The position numbers were made by a program, and so were the translations under genes. A stretch of 64,000 bases of DNA from Streptomyces exfoliatus. Its GTDB lineage: Bacteria; Actinomycetota; Actinomycetes; Streptomycetales; Streptomycetaceae. Below, piece by piece: positions 54,846 through 63,410 of the stretch. Below the pieces are notes generated by a model. It worked only from the letters and a program-made list of their open reading frames with translations, searched no databases and was not told where the DNA came from. The stretch's first letter is position 1. Every line of letters begins with the position of its first letter. Location: contig NZ_JNZP01000001.1 of NCBI RefSeq assembly GCF_000725545.1, forward strand, positions 310,001 to 374,000, in the 5' to 3' direction.

Positions 54846-54876
54846 GAAGGCCCCGGCGCGTCGCGCCGGGGCCTTC
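54846..54876. terminator. Bidirectional terminator
   Basis: A perfect 14-bp stem (54846-54859 with 54863-54876) with a GTC loop lies between two convergent genes. Confidence 0.85.
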
Positions 54877-54882
54877 GCGTGC

Positions 54883-56304
54883 TCACCGCGAGCCGCGGAA
54901 GTCCGCGCCCTCCACGATGAACCCCGCCACGAGCGCGCCCGACATGCCCGCGTGGGCCAGCCCGCCGCCGGGATGGGACCAGCCGCCCGCGAGCCAGAGG
55001 CCCGGCAGCGGTGACCGGTTGGCGGCCGGGAGCAGCAGGCCGTCGGCCCCGGCGAGCGCCGGTCCCGGCACCTCGGCGGCGCCCGTGTCCCGCCGTACGT
55101 CCTCCGGGGTGCGGACGTGCCGCCAGAGGAGCCGCTCCCGCAGCCCCGGGACCGCCCGCCCGGCCGCCTCGACCATGCCGTCGGCGAAGGCCTCCCACGC
55201 ACCCGCGTCCCGCTCCGGAGACGTACGGACGGTCGCGGTGACCGTCACCGACTCGTGGTCCGCGTCGGGGCGCAGCGCCGGGTCGTCCGGACGCAGCACC
55301 GTCACCGTCGGCCGATCGCCGTCCGCGTGCACGACCGTGCGGTGGACCCCCGCCGACTCACGGGGCCCGCGCAGCGCCAGACAGACCGTCACCCGGCTCG
55401 TGCCGAGCACCTGATGGCGAGGTAGGCCGTCGCTCTGCGGGGGGAGGGCCGGCACCGGGGCCCCGGAGACGACGTGGTCGGCCTCGACGGTGTCGCCTCC
55501 GGCCAGCCGGACGCCGACCGCCCGGCCGTCCTTCTCCAGGACGTCCTCCACGGGCGTGTCGAAGACGAACTCGACACGCCGCTTCCGGCACCGCTCGTAC
55601 ACCGCGTCCGCGAGCGCCCGCAGCCCCCCGCCCACGTACCAGCTGCCGAAGGTCTGCTCCATGTACGGCAGGACGGCGGCCGAGGCCGGGGCGGTCGCCG
55701 GGTCGAAGCCGTACGTCCACGCGTACGCGTCGAGGAGGGCGGCCAGCCTCGGGTCGCGCAGCTCCCGCGTCCCGATCCGCGCGAGCGTCGTCGTGGGACG
55801 GCGCAACAGGCCCGGCTTCAGGGCCGGGTACGGCTCACGGGCGAGCGGGGTGGGGTCGGCAGGCTGGGGCTCCTCCAGGAGCGGGCGGCGGGTGCGGTCC
55901 CAGGCCTCGCGGGCGCGGACCAGGAAGTCGCCCCAGCGCTCGCCCGCTCCGGCTCCCAGAGCCGCGTCCAGGGCGGCGACCGTACCGGCCCGGGAGGCGT
56001 TCGGCAGGTCCACGCGGGTGCCGTCGGCGAAGACGTGCCGGCTCGCCGGGTCGACCTGCGTCAGCGCGACGCACTCCTCGAGGGGCTCCTTGCCGGTTTT
56101 CACGAACAGGTCCCGGTACACGGCGGGCAGGTGCAGCAGTCCGGGGCCGGTGTCGAAGGCGAACCCGTCCCGCTCGAAGCGGCCGACCGCGCCGCCGTAC
56201 GTCGCGCCCCGCTCGTACACCGTCACCCGGTGGCCCGCCACGGCCAGCCGGGCCGCCGCCGCCATGGCGCCGAGTCCCGCGCCGATCACCACAATCCGTG
56301 CCAT
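54883..56304 (-). CDS. Phytoene desaturase-like FAD oxidoreductase
   Basis: This 473-residue flavoprotein has the FAD motif VVIGAGLGAMAAAARLA at the start and the amine-oxidase/carotenoid-desaturase C-terminal segment GLWLAGGWSHPGGGLAHAGMSGALVA, which binds FAD. The middle domain resembles the CrtI/retinol saturase group. No other carotenoid genes are near, so the real substrate is open. ATG 56304 is 7 bases after a TAGAGT -10 box, so the mRNA is likely leaderless; the open frame extends 10 codons upstream without support. Confidence 0.85.
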   Translation of the reverse strand: MARIVVIGAGLGAMAAAARLAVAGHRVTVYERGATYGGAVGRFERDGFAFDTGPGLLHLPAVYRDLFVKTGKEPLEECVALTQVDPASRHVFADGTRVDLPNASRAGTVAALDAALGAGAGERWGDFLVRAREAWDRTRRPLLEEPQPADPTPLAREPYPALKPGLLRRPTTTLARIGTRELRDPRLAALLDAYAWTYGFDPATAPASAAVLPYMEQTFGSWYVGGGLRALADAVYERCRKRRVEFVFDTPVEDVLEKDGRAVGVRLAGGDTVEADHVVSGAPVPALPPQSDGLPRHQVLGTSRVTVCLALRGPRESAGVHRTVVHADGDRPTVTVLRPDDPALRPDADHESVTVTATVRTSPERDAGAWEAFADGMVEAAGRAVPGLRERLLWRHVRTPEDVRRDTGAAEVPGPALAGADGLLLPAANRSPLPGLWLAGGWSHPGGGLAHAGMSGALVAGFIVEGADFRGSR

Positions 56305-56311
56305 GCCGGCG

Positions 56312-56317
56312 ACTCTA
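56312..56317 (-). promoter_or_regulatory. Candidate -10 box, leaderless start
   Basis: TAGAGT on the minus strand ends 7 bases before the ATG at 56304. Confidence 0.5.
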
Positions 56318-56403
56318 TCCGGCGCCTCGGACACTCCCGTACGGCCGGTCGGGCGTCGGTCGGGGAGCCGACGGGGAGCGGTCGGACGTCGGCGGAGGGG
56401 TGG

Positions 56404-57051
56404 TCAGAAGTGCTCCGAGCCGTCCTCCGACGGTGGTCGCGAGCGGGCCCCGGCCGTCACGTCCACGAGCCGTCTCTCCTCCCTGCGCTGGGACCTGCGG
56501 CGCAGGAAGCGGCGGATCCGCTTCGCCAGGAAGACCAGTATCGCCAGACCGAGGGCGAGCAGGACGGCCGCGATGACCGCCGCCGCCACCGGATGGAAGA
56601 TCGCGAAGGTGACGATCGCCGCGACCCCGAGGTCCTCCGCCAGGCTCAGCGCGACGTTGGAGAACGGCTCGGGCGAGGTGTTGACCGCCATCCTCGTCCC
56701 CGCCTTGACGAAGTGGCTCAACAAGGCCGTCGAACCGCCGACGGCACCCGCCGCCAGCTGGGGCAGCGAACCGTCCTGCCCGGCGAGCAGGGCGCCGACG
56801 ACGGCCCCCGAGACCGGCCGGATCACCGTGTGGACCGAGTCCCATATCGAGTCGACGTACGGGATCTTGTCCGCCACCGCCTCGCACAGGAAGAGCACAC
56901 CGGCGACGACGAGGACATCGGTGCGCTGCAAGGACTCGGGCACCTCGTCGGTGAGCCCGGTCGCGCCGAAGACGCCGAACAGCAGGACCACCGCGTACGC
57001 GTTGATCCCGCTCGCCCAGCCGCTGGTGAACACCAGGGGGAGTACGGACAC
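56404..57051 (-). CDS. DUF4126 membrane protein
   Basis: This 215-residue protein has about five hydrophobic segments and DUF4126 signatures such as SGINAYAVVLLFGVFG and CEAVADKIPYVDSIWDSVHT, with a basic/acidic C-terminal tail (LRRRSQRREERR). Function is unknown. The GTG at 57051 sits 7 bases after a TACGAT -10 box. A MacR-like box lies just upstream of that, which would make it a MacRS target, like other membrane-protein genes. Confidence 0.8.
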   Translation of the reverse strand: MSVLPLVFTSGWASGINAYAVVLLFGVFGATGLTDEVPESLQRTDVLVVAGVLFLCEAVADKIPYVDSIWDSVHTVIRPVSGAVVGALLAGQDGSLPQLAAGAVGGSTALLSHFVKAGTRMAVNTSPEPFSNVALSLAEDLGVAAIVTFAIFHPVAAAVIAAVLLALGLAILVFLAKRIRRFLRRRSQRREERRLVDVTAGARSRPPSEDGSEHF

Positions 57052-57058
57052 GCCCGCG

Positions 57059-57064
57059 ATCGTA
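57059..57064 (-). promoter_or_regulatory. Candidate -10 box, leaderless start of the DUF4126 gene
   Basis: TACGAT on the minus strand ends 7 bases before the GTG at 57051. Confidence 0.5.
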
Positions 57065-57072
57065 ACCAGGAC

Positions 57073-57088
57073 TGAGTACCCGTACCTA
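57073..57088 (-). promoter_or_regulatory. MacR-like operator before the DUF4126 gene
   Basis: TGAGTACCCGTACCTA (read on the plus strand) matches TGAGTAC-NN-GTACTCA, the MacR site as I remember it, except at two positions, and covers the -35 region. Confidence 0.45.
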
Positions 57089-57231
57089 GGGGTCGAGATG
57101 AGTAGATGCGCGGATGGGCGGGGCAGCCCCCGCGGGAGAGAGTGGAGTCACGGAAGGGGCGCGGCTCCGGCACCGCCGGCACGGGGCTGCGGAACGGGGC
57201 CGCGCACCTGACGGCACGGGGGTGCGTGAAA

Positions 57232-57286
57232 AAGAAACCGGTGCGGCGAGGCTCGGGGGGATCGAGCCTCGCCGCACCGGTCTTTT
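57232..57286. terminator. Bidirectional terminator downstream of the TetR gene
   Basis: A perfect 19-bp stem (57237-57255 with 57263-57281) is followed by TCTTTT on the plus strand and TTCTTTTT on the minus strand. Confidence 0.88.
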
Positions 57287-57293
57287 CGTGATC

Positions 57294-57334
57294 CACGCGC
57301 GCGTGTCGCCGTTCCGCTGAGCCACGCGCGCGTG
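57294..57334. repeat. Two copies of the palindrome CACGCGCGCGTG
   Basis: Perfect 12-bp palindromes at 57294-57305 and 57323-57334, 29 bases apart, lie between the TetR gene stop and its terminator. Their role is unknown. Confidence 0.55.
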
Positions 57335-57341
57335 CCGTTCG

Positions 57342-57953
57342 CTACTTGCCGCCGCCCACCCGGCCGTGCAGCAGCCGCGAGAGCGCCGCGTGCACGTCGT
57401 CGAGCGACCGCTCGCTCTGGAAGGCCTGCCAGTCGAGGGCCGCCACGAGGACCATGCCGACAAGCGCCGCCGCCGTCAGCTGGACGTCGATGTCCTCGCT
57501 CAGCTCACCGGCCGCGACCCCCTCCCGCAGCACCCCCTCGACCACCGCGACCGCCTCCTGGCGGACCACCAGGAGCGTCGAGTTCCAGGCCCTGTTGGTG
57601 CGCCAGAGCTCGGCCACGTACAGCTGGGTGAAGGCCGGGTAGCGGTCGATGAAGACGAGGCCCGCCCGAATCATCGCGTCGAGCGCGTCGACCCGGCTCC
57701 CGCCGCGCTCGGCGGTCTCCTCTGCCGCCGAGCGCAGCGAGGCCGTGAGCAGCGACACGCCGTGGCGCAGCAGCTCCTCGAAGAGCTCGGTCTTGCTCTT
57801 GAAGTTGTAGTAGACCGTGCCCTTGGCCACGCCGGCCCGCTCGGCGATCTCGTCCACCGTCGTCGCGGAGAAACCCTGCTCCGCGATGAGGGTGACGGCC
57901 GCCTCGTAGAGCTTCGCGCGCGTGGCCTGGCGTCGGGTGCTGCTGCTGTCCAT
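57342..57953 (-). CDS. TetR-family repressor
   Basis: This 203-residue regulator has an N-terminal helix-turn-helix (TVDEIAERAGVAKGTVYYNF, near 33-52) and a helical ligand domain. It lies at the end of the ATPase-YhgE gene cluster and probably represses it from the palindrome at 61.0 kb. The start is either ATG 57953 or GTG 57986; neither has a strong ribosome site, and the shorter fits relatives better. Confidence 0.88.
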   Translation of the reverse strand: MDSSSTRRQATRAKLYEAAVTLIAEQGFSATTVDEIAERAGVAKGTVYYNFKSKTELFEELLRHGVSLLTASLRSAAEETAERGGSRVDALDAMIRAGLVFIDRYPAFTQLYVAELWRTNRAWNSTLLVVRQEAVAVVEGVLREGVAAGELSEDIDVQLTAAALVGMVLVAALDWQAFQSERSLDDVHAALSRLLHGRVGGGK

Positions 57954-57996
57954 GGGGTCGATTCTCACAGGTGTGGCGGATGGCACAGGACCGCTC

Positions 57997-60055
57997 TCAC
58001 AGGGTGAGTTCGGGGTGGAGGCGGTCGAGCGTCCAGACCTGGCGCTTGCGGGCCGAGACGGCGGTGAGGGCCAGGGCGCCCAGGGTGAAGGCGGTCAGGA
58101 CCGCGCAGGCCTGCCAGACGGGCCCGATCCCGCCGCCCGTGATCAGCCGGCGCAGCGCCTCGACCACGTAGGTCATCGGGAGGAACGGGTGCACGGCGTT
58201 GAAGAAGCCCGGACTGGTCTGGACGGGGTACGTGCCGCCCGCCGAGGTCAGCTGGAGCATCAGGACGGCGAGGACCAGGATCCGGCCGGCCGCGCCGAAG
58301 CGGGCGTTGAGCCACTGGATGATCGCCGCGAAGCAGCAGGTGACCAGCGCCAGGAAGCCGACGGTTCCGGCGGCCCGGTCCATCTGGAGGCCGAGGCCCC
58401 AGTGCAGCACGGACATGAGGGCGGCGACCTGGAGGATGCCGATCGCCGCCACCGGGAACCAGCCCGCGAGCGCGATCCGCCAGGCGGAGGCACCGGCGGC
58501 CAGGGCACGCCGGTTCATCGGCTGGATGATCATGTACGCGACCATCGCGCCGACCCAGAGGGAGAGCGGGATGAAGTACGGGGCGAAACCGGTGCCGTAG
58601 TTCGGTGCCTTGTGCAGCGACTGGGAGGCCAGCTGTACGGGGTCCGCCATGACCTCCGTACGCCGGTCACGGTCCTGCTTGTCGTAGTCCGGGATCTGCT
58701 CGACGCCGTCGTGCAGACCACCGGCCAGCTCGCCCGAGCCGTCGGCCAGCTTGAACAGACCGCCGTCGAGGGCTCCGGCGCCCTTCTTGAGCTTGCCGAC
58801 CCCGGTGTCGAGGCTGACGGAACCGGCCTTGGCGTCGGTGATGCCGGTGTGCAGCCGGTCCGCGCCCGCCGCGACCTTCTTCGCGCCCGCGTTCAGCTCG
58901 TTGATCTTCCGGATGGCGTCCTCGACGTCCTCGTCGAGGTGCGGGGCGCGGGTGGCCAGTTCGTCGGCCTGCTTCTTGAGCGTGACGAGCCGGGCGTCCA
59001 GGACCTTCAGATCGCCGCTGCTGTCCTTGGTCAGCTCGTGCACGTCGTCCGCGATGGTGGCCACGTCGTCGGCGGTGACCGAGGCCTTCTTCAGCTTCTC
59101 GCAGATCCGGGCGTCGGCCTCCGGCTTCAGCTCGCATTCCTCGCGGTGGATCGCGGCCAGACCGTCGTCCGCCTCGTGGGCCGCGGCGCGGAGCACCGGA
59201 GCGCGCTTGACCAGGTCGGCGAGGTTGTTGCGGACGGCGGTGGTGGAGTCCGAGACGAGACGGGCGGTGTCGCGGATCGACTTGCCGTTGTTCGCCAGGT
59301 AGGGACGGACCTTGTCGGCGGTGCCGTTGACCTTGTCGGCGAGCGACTGGGTGCCGTTCGCGACCTGGCGGGAGCCGCTCTCCAGGTCCTTGGCGCCCTT
59401 GTCGAGCTTCTTCAGTCCTGCGGCCAGGTCGCCGCTGCCGGTCTTGGCGGTCTTCAGACCGTCCGCCAGGTCCTTGGAGCCCTTCTTCGCCTTGTCCACG
59501 CCCTGCTTGAGGTCGTCGGCGCCCTTGGCGGCCTTCGCGGTCGCGTCGTGGATGTCGGAGAAGGAGATGAAGATCTTGTCCAGGAAGGAGCGCGAGGACT
59601 TGGTGGAGGCCGCGGTGCGCACCTCGGAGAAGACCGTCCGCGAGATCTGGCCGACGATGTAGTTGTTGGCGTCGTTCGTCCGCACCCGGAGGGCGCCGGT
59701 CTCGGGGGAGTCGCCGGAGCTGGAGGCGATCCGGGAGCTGAAGTCGCCGGGCATGGTCAGGGACAGGTAGTACGTCCCGTTCTCGACGCCCTCGCGTGCC
59801 TCGGCGTCGCTCACCCGGTGCCAGGCGAAGGTGCTGCTCTCCAGGAGCCCCTCGGTGATGTCGTCACCGGCGTTGATCGGCTTGCCATCGGCGGTGGCGC
59901 CCCGGTCCTCGTTGACGAGGGCCACGGGGATCTTGTCGAGCCTGCTGTACGGATCCCAGAACGAGTACAGGTACAGGGCGCCGTACAGCAGGGGCAGCAG
60001 CAGGATCGCGACGAGTGCGGCGCGCGGCAGCTTTCCCCTGCCGAAACGCTTCAGC

Positions 60056-60084
<29 letters not shown>
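57997..60084 (-). CDS. YhgE/Pip-family ABC-2-like membrane protein
   Basis: This 695-residue protein has one N-terminal helix (about 24-44), a large outside domain (about 45-470) full of Lys/Gly/Asp-rich pseudo-repeats (GSKDLADGLKTAKTGSGDL) like phage-infection protein Pip, and six C-terminal helices of the ABC-2 type. Relatives take part in envelope assembly, type VII secretion or phage adsorption. ATG 60084 lies inside the end of the ATPase gene, so the two are translationally linked. Confidence 0.88.
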
Positions 60085-60982
<898 letters not shown>

Positions 60983-61004
60983 GGCCCCCCACCCCCTGTT
61001 CCCC

Positions 61005-61032
61005 TTTTTGAACTGACTGGTCAGTGCAAAAA
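61005..61032 (-). promoter_or_regulatory. TetR-type operator upstream of the ATPase-YhgE-TetR operon
   Basis: TTTTTG (61005-61010), ACTGAC (61012-61017), GTCAGT (61020-61025) and CAAAAA (61027-61032) form a 28-bp palindrome with one mismatched pair. This pattern is common for TetR-family repressors; it lies 23 bases before the ATPase start codon. Confidence 0.75.
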
Positions 61033-61147
61033 CTACCCCGGTCGTGGATTTCGAGCAAAAGCCCAGGTCAGGGGCGTTGTCAGTGGGGCCGGGCACGATG
61101 GACACATACGGCCACGACGCCGTCACGCGACGACAGGAGGACTCGTC

Positions 61148-61723
61148 ATGGCAAGCCCTTCCGCAGCAGCCGCGCCCCGCCGCGACCCCGGAGGCCGTCC
61201 CGTCCCCGCCGCACTGTTCGCCCCTGCAGCGTCCGGCCCGGCGGCGTCCGGCTCCGGGTCCGGACCCGCGTCCGACGTCCACCCCGTGCCGCGTCGCGCC
61301 GCCGCCCCGCCCGCAGCCCTCGACCTCCTCGCCAAGGCCCGCGCGGGACTGGCCGAGGCCGCCACCCTCGACCGCCCCCACGAGCGGTACGCCGCCGCCC
61401 ACCTCGCCGCGCTCAGAGCCGCCGCCGCCGTGCTCGCCGCCCGCGCCCGGCCCCTGCCGGGCCCCCGCCGAAGGCAGCCGATACGGAGCGCCTGGGAGCT
61501 CCTCGCAGGGCTCGCGCCGGAGCTGACCGAGTGGAGCGCCCTCTTCGCCTCGGGCGCCGGGCGCAGAGCCCGGGCCGAGGCCGGAATCACGAGCGCGGCG
61601 ACCCCGCGCGAGGCCGACGACCTGCTCAGGGACGCCGCCCACTTCCTCCGCCTGGTCGAGCGGCTGCTCGCCCTCAAGCCGGTGCCGCCCCGCAGGACCG
61701 GGACGGACGAGACGGACGGATGA
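61148..61723 (+). CDS. SAV_6107-family HEPN-like protein
   Basis: This 191-residue helical protein has a disordered Ala/Pro-rich start (1-45) and a helical domain with repeated Ala/Arg-rich heptads (LLAKARAGLAEAATLDRPHERYAAAHLAALRAAAAVLAARARP region). The family is known in Streptomyces as SAV_6107 and belongs to the HEPN superfamily; the RX4-6H ribonuclease motif is not obvious. ATG 61148 has an AGGAGGA site. It is divergent from the ABC operon and precedes a methyltransferase gene by 66 bases. Confidence 0.75.
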   Translation: MASPSAAAAPRRDPGGRPVPAALFAPAASGPAASGSGSGPASDVHPVPRRAAAPPAALDLLAKARAGLAEAATLDRPHERYAAAHLAALRAAAAVLAARARPLPGPRRRQPIRSAWELLAGLAPELTEWSALFASGAGRRARAEAGITSAATPREADDLLRDAAHFLRLVERLLALKPVPPRRTGTDETDG

Positions 61724-61746
61724 TCCGGAACGCGGGACCGAGGCCA

Positions 61747-61752
61747 TAGGGT
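61747..61752 (+). promoter_or_regulatory. Candidate -10 box of the methyltransferase gene
   Basis: TAGGGT lies 38 bases before the GTG start. Confidence 0.45.
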
Positions 61753-61789
61753 GGGGAGGTCCGTACCCGTCACCGAGGAGTCAACAGCC

Positions 61790-62578
61790 GTGCCGGACCC
61801 TTCCTCTGTCTTCGGTCGAGAGGCGACGTCACGTCCGTCGCGCGCCTCCCTCCGTACCGCCGTCGTCTGGGACGTCCTCAAAGACGCCCTCGACCGCCGG
61901 ATCGAGGCCACCGGGAAGGACAGCCTCGACGTCCTCGACACGGGCGGCGGCTCCGGGAACTTCGCGGTTCCGGTCGCCCGCCTCGGCCACCGGGTCACCG
62001 TCGTCGACCCCAGCCCCAACGCGCTCTTCGCGCTGGAGCGCCGGGCCGCCGAGGCCGGCGTCGCCGACCTGGTGACCGGTGTCCAGGGCGACATCAGCGG
62101 CCTCTTCGACGTGGCCGGGCGAGAGGGATACGACGCCGTGCTCTGCCACGGGGTCCTGGAGTACGTCGACGACCCCGCCGAGGGCGTGCGCAACGCGGTC
62201 GCCGCGCTCCGGCCCGGCGGCAGCCTCAGCCTGCTCGCCGCCGGACTCGGCGGCGCCGTCCTCGCCCGCGCGCTCGCCGGGCACTTCACCGAGGCCCGGC
62301 ACGCGCTCTCCGACCCGGCGGGCCGCTGGGGCGCGGGCGACCCGGTGCCCCGGCGCTTCACCGCCGAGCAGCTCGGCGAACTGGCCGAAGCGGCCGGAAT
62401 CGACATCGGCGCCGTACACGGCGTCCGGGTCTTCGCCGACCTCGTCCCCGGCGTCCTCGTCGACACCGAGCCCGGTGCGGCGGAGGCCCTGCTCAAGCTG
62501 GAGGCGGCGGCGGCCGAGCTGCCCGCCTTCCACGCGATCGCCACGCAGCTGCACGTCCTGGGCGAGAAGCGGGCCTGA
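61790..62578 (+). CDS. Class I SAM-dependent methyltransferase
   Basis: This 262-residue enzyme carries the SAM motifs LDVLDTGGGSGNFAVPVA (motif I), VDPSPNALF (II) and DAVLCHGVLEYVDDP (acidic loop), similar to SmtA/CmoM-type and UbiE-like methyltransferases. A putative tRNA-modifying role (CmoM-like) is only a guess. GTG 61790 follows GAGGAG with 9 bases between; the ORF extends 13 codons upstream without support. Confidence 0.86.
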   Translation: MPDPSSVFGREATSRPSRASLRTAVVWDVLKDALDRRIEATGKDSLDVLDTGGGSGNFAVPVARLGHRVTVVDPSPNALFALERRAAEAGVADLVTGVQGDISGLFDVAGREGYDAVLCHGVLEYVDDPAEGVRNAVAALRPGGSLSLLAAGLGGAVLARALAGHFTEARHALSDPAGRWGAGDPVPRRFTAEQLGELAEAAGIDIGAVHGVRVFADLVPGVLVDTEPGAAEALLKLEAAAAELPAFHAIATQLHVLGEKRA

Positions 62579-62661
62579 GCTGGAGCCCACCCGTTCGACG
62601 GTGCGGGTCGCGGCGCTCGATGGAGTACGCCACAGCCCGCCCCGTATCGGGCTTCGCCCCG

Positions 62662-62667
62662 TATGAT
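62662..62667 (+). promoter_or_regulatory. Distal promoter -10 box before the DUF3040 gene
   Basis: TATGAT flanked by CCCCG and CGGGG would start transcription near 62674 and leave a leader of about 176 bases. Confidence 0.45.
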
Positions 62668-62673
62668 CGGGGG

Positions 62674-62849
62674 ACAGCATCCGGCATGACGGAGGAGGGG
62701 CTGGGGAATCAACGCCTCAGCAACCGATCCGCATGGCGGCCCGGATTGGCTAATCGGCATTGAGGGCGGGTTTCACGGGGGCGAATCCCTGCCTATCCTG
62801 AAAGGGCCGCAAACCGGTCGCCCCCGCGACCGACGACTAGGAGGACTCC
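62674..62849 (+). ncRNA. Structured leader RNA before the DUF3040 gene
   Basis: CCGATCCG (62724-62731) pairs with CGGATTGG (62742-62749, G-U included), enclosed by CCTCA/TGAGG (62715-62719 with 62761-62765); ATCGG at 62753-62757 offers an alternative partner for CCGAT. A second candidate promoter (TTTCAC-17-TATCCT, -10 at 62794-62799) lies inside it. No known riboswitch consensus was recognised. Confidence 0.35.
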
Positions 62850-63257
62850 GTGCCGCTCTCGGAGCACGAGCAGCGAATGCTCGAGCAGATGGAGCGAGCG
62901 CTGTACGCCGAAGATCCCAAGTTCGCGACAGCGCTCGAGGGAAGCGGACTGCGTACGTACACCCGGCGACGGGTCTACCAGGCAGTCGCCGGCTTCCTGG
63001 TGGGTATCGCGCTCCTCATGGCCGGAATGGTCGCACAGCAGATCTGGATCAGCGTGGTGGGATTCCTCGTCATGCTGGGCTGCGCGGTCCTGGCCGTCAC
63101 CGGGTGGCGCAAGGCGCCGAAACCGGGTGAGCAGCAGGCCGGGGGTGGGACGGCGGCAGGTGGCCGTCAGACCCGGCAGCAGCGACGCTCCATGATGAAC
63201 CGAATGGAAGAGCGGTGGCAGCGCCGCCGCGACGAGCAGCAGGGCGGCGGCCACTGA
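62850..63257 (+). CDS. DUF3040 membrane protein
   Basis: This 135-residue protein starts MPLSEHEQRMLEQMERALYAEDPKFA, the hallmark of DUF3040, followed by two hydrophobic helices (about 45-65 and 70-88) and a Gln/Arg-rich tail. It is an actinobacterial protein near cell-division genes, of unknown function. The GTG start has a TAGGAGGA site. Confidence 0.88.
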   Translation: MPLSEHEQRMLEQMERALYAEDPKFATALEGSGLRTYTRRRVYQAVAGFLVGIALLMAGMVAQQIWISVVGFLVMLGCAVLAVTGWRKAPKPGEQQAGGGTAAGGRQTRQQRRSMMNRMEERWQRRRDEQQGGGH

Positions 63258-63290
63258 CGGGCCCCGAGCGGTAGCCCCGCACCCGCACAT

Positions 63291-63339
63291 GACCGAGCCC
63301 CGCAGGCCGCGCCACTCGCGCGACCGGCGGGGCTCGGTC
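63291..63339 (+). terminator. Terminator after the DUF3040 gene
   Basis: A perfect 13-bp stem (63291-63303 with 63327-63339) encloses a 23-base loop. Confidence 0.65.
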
Positions 63340-63375
63340 GTACCCGCACACACTCACGGCCCGCGCCCTGCCCGT

Positions 63376-63405
63376 CCGTGGATGCCGGGGCCCCGGCATC
63401 CACGG
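63376..63405 (-). terminator. Perfect 30-bp palindrome, terminator of the transglutaminase-like gene
   Basis: CCGTGGATGCCGGGG and its exact inverse meet without a spacer, just beyond the minus-strand stop at 63411. Confidence 0.75.
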
Positions 63406-63410
63406 AGAGG

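Noticed and set aside
57106..57291. Small plus-strand ORF of 61 codons
   Set aside because: It runs through a terminator stem and has no family-like sequence or ribosome site.
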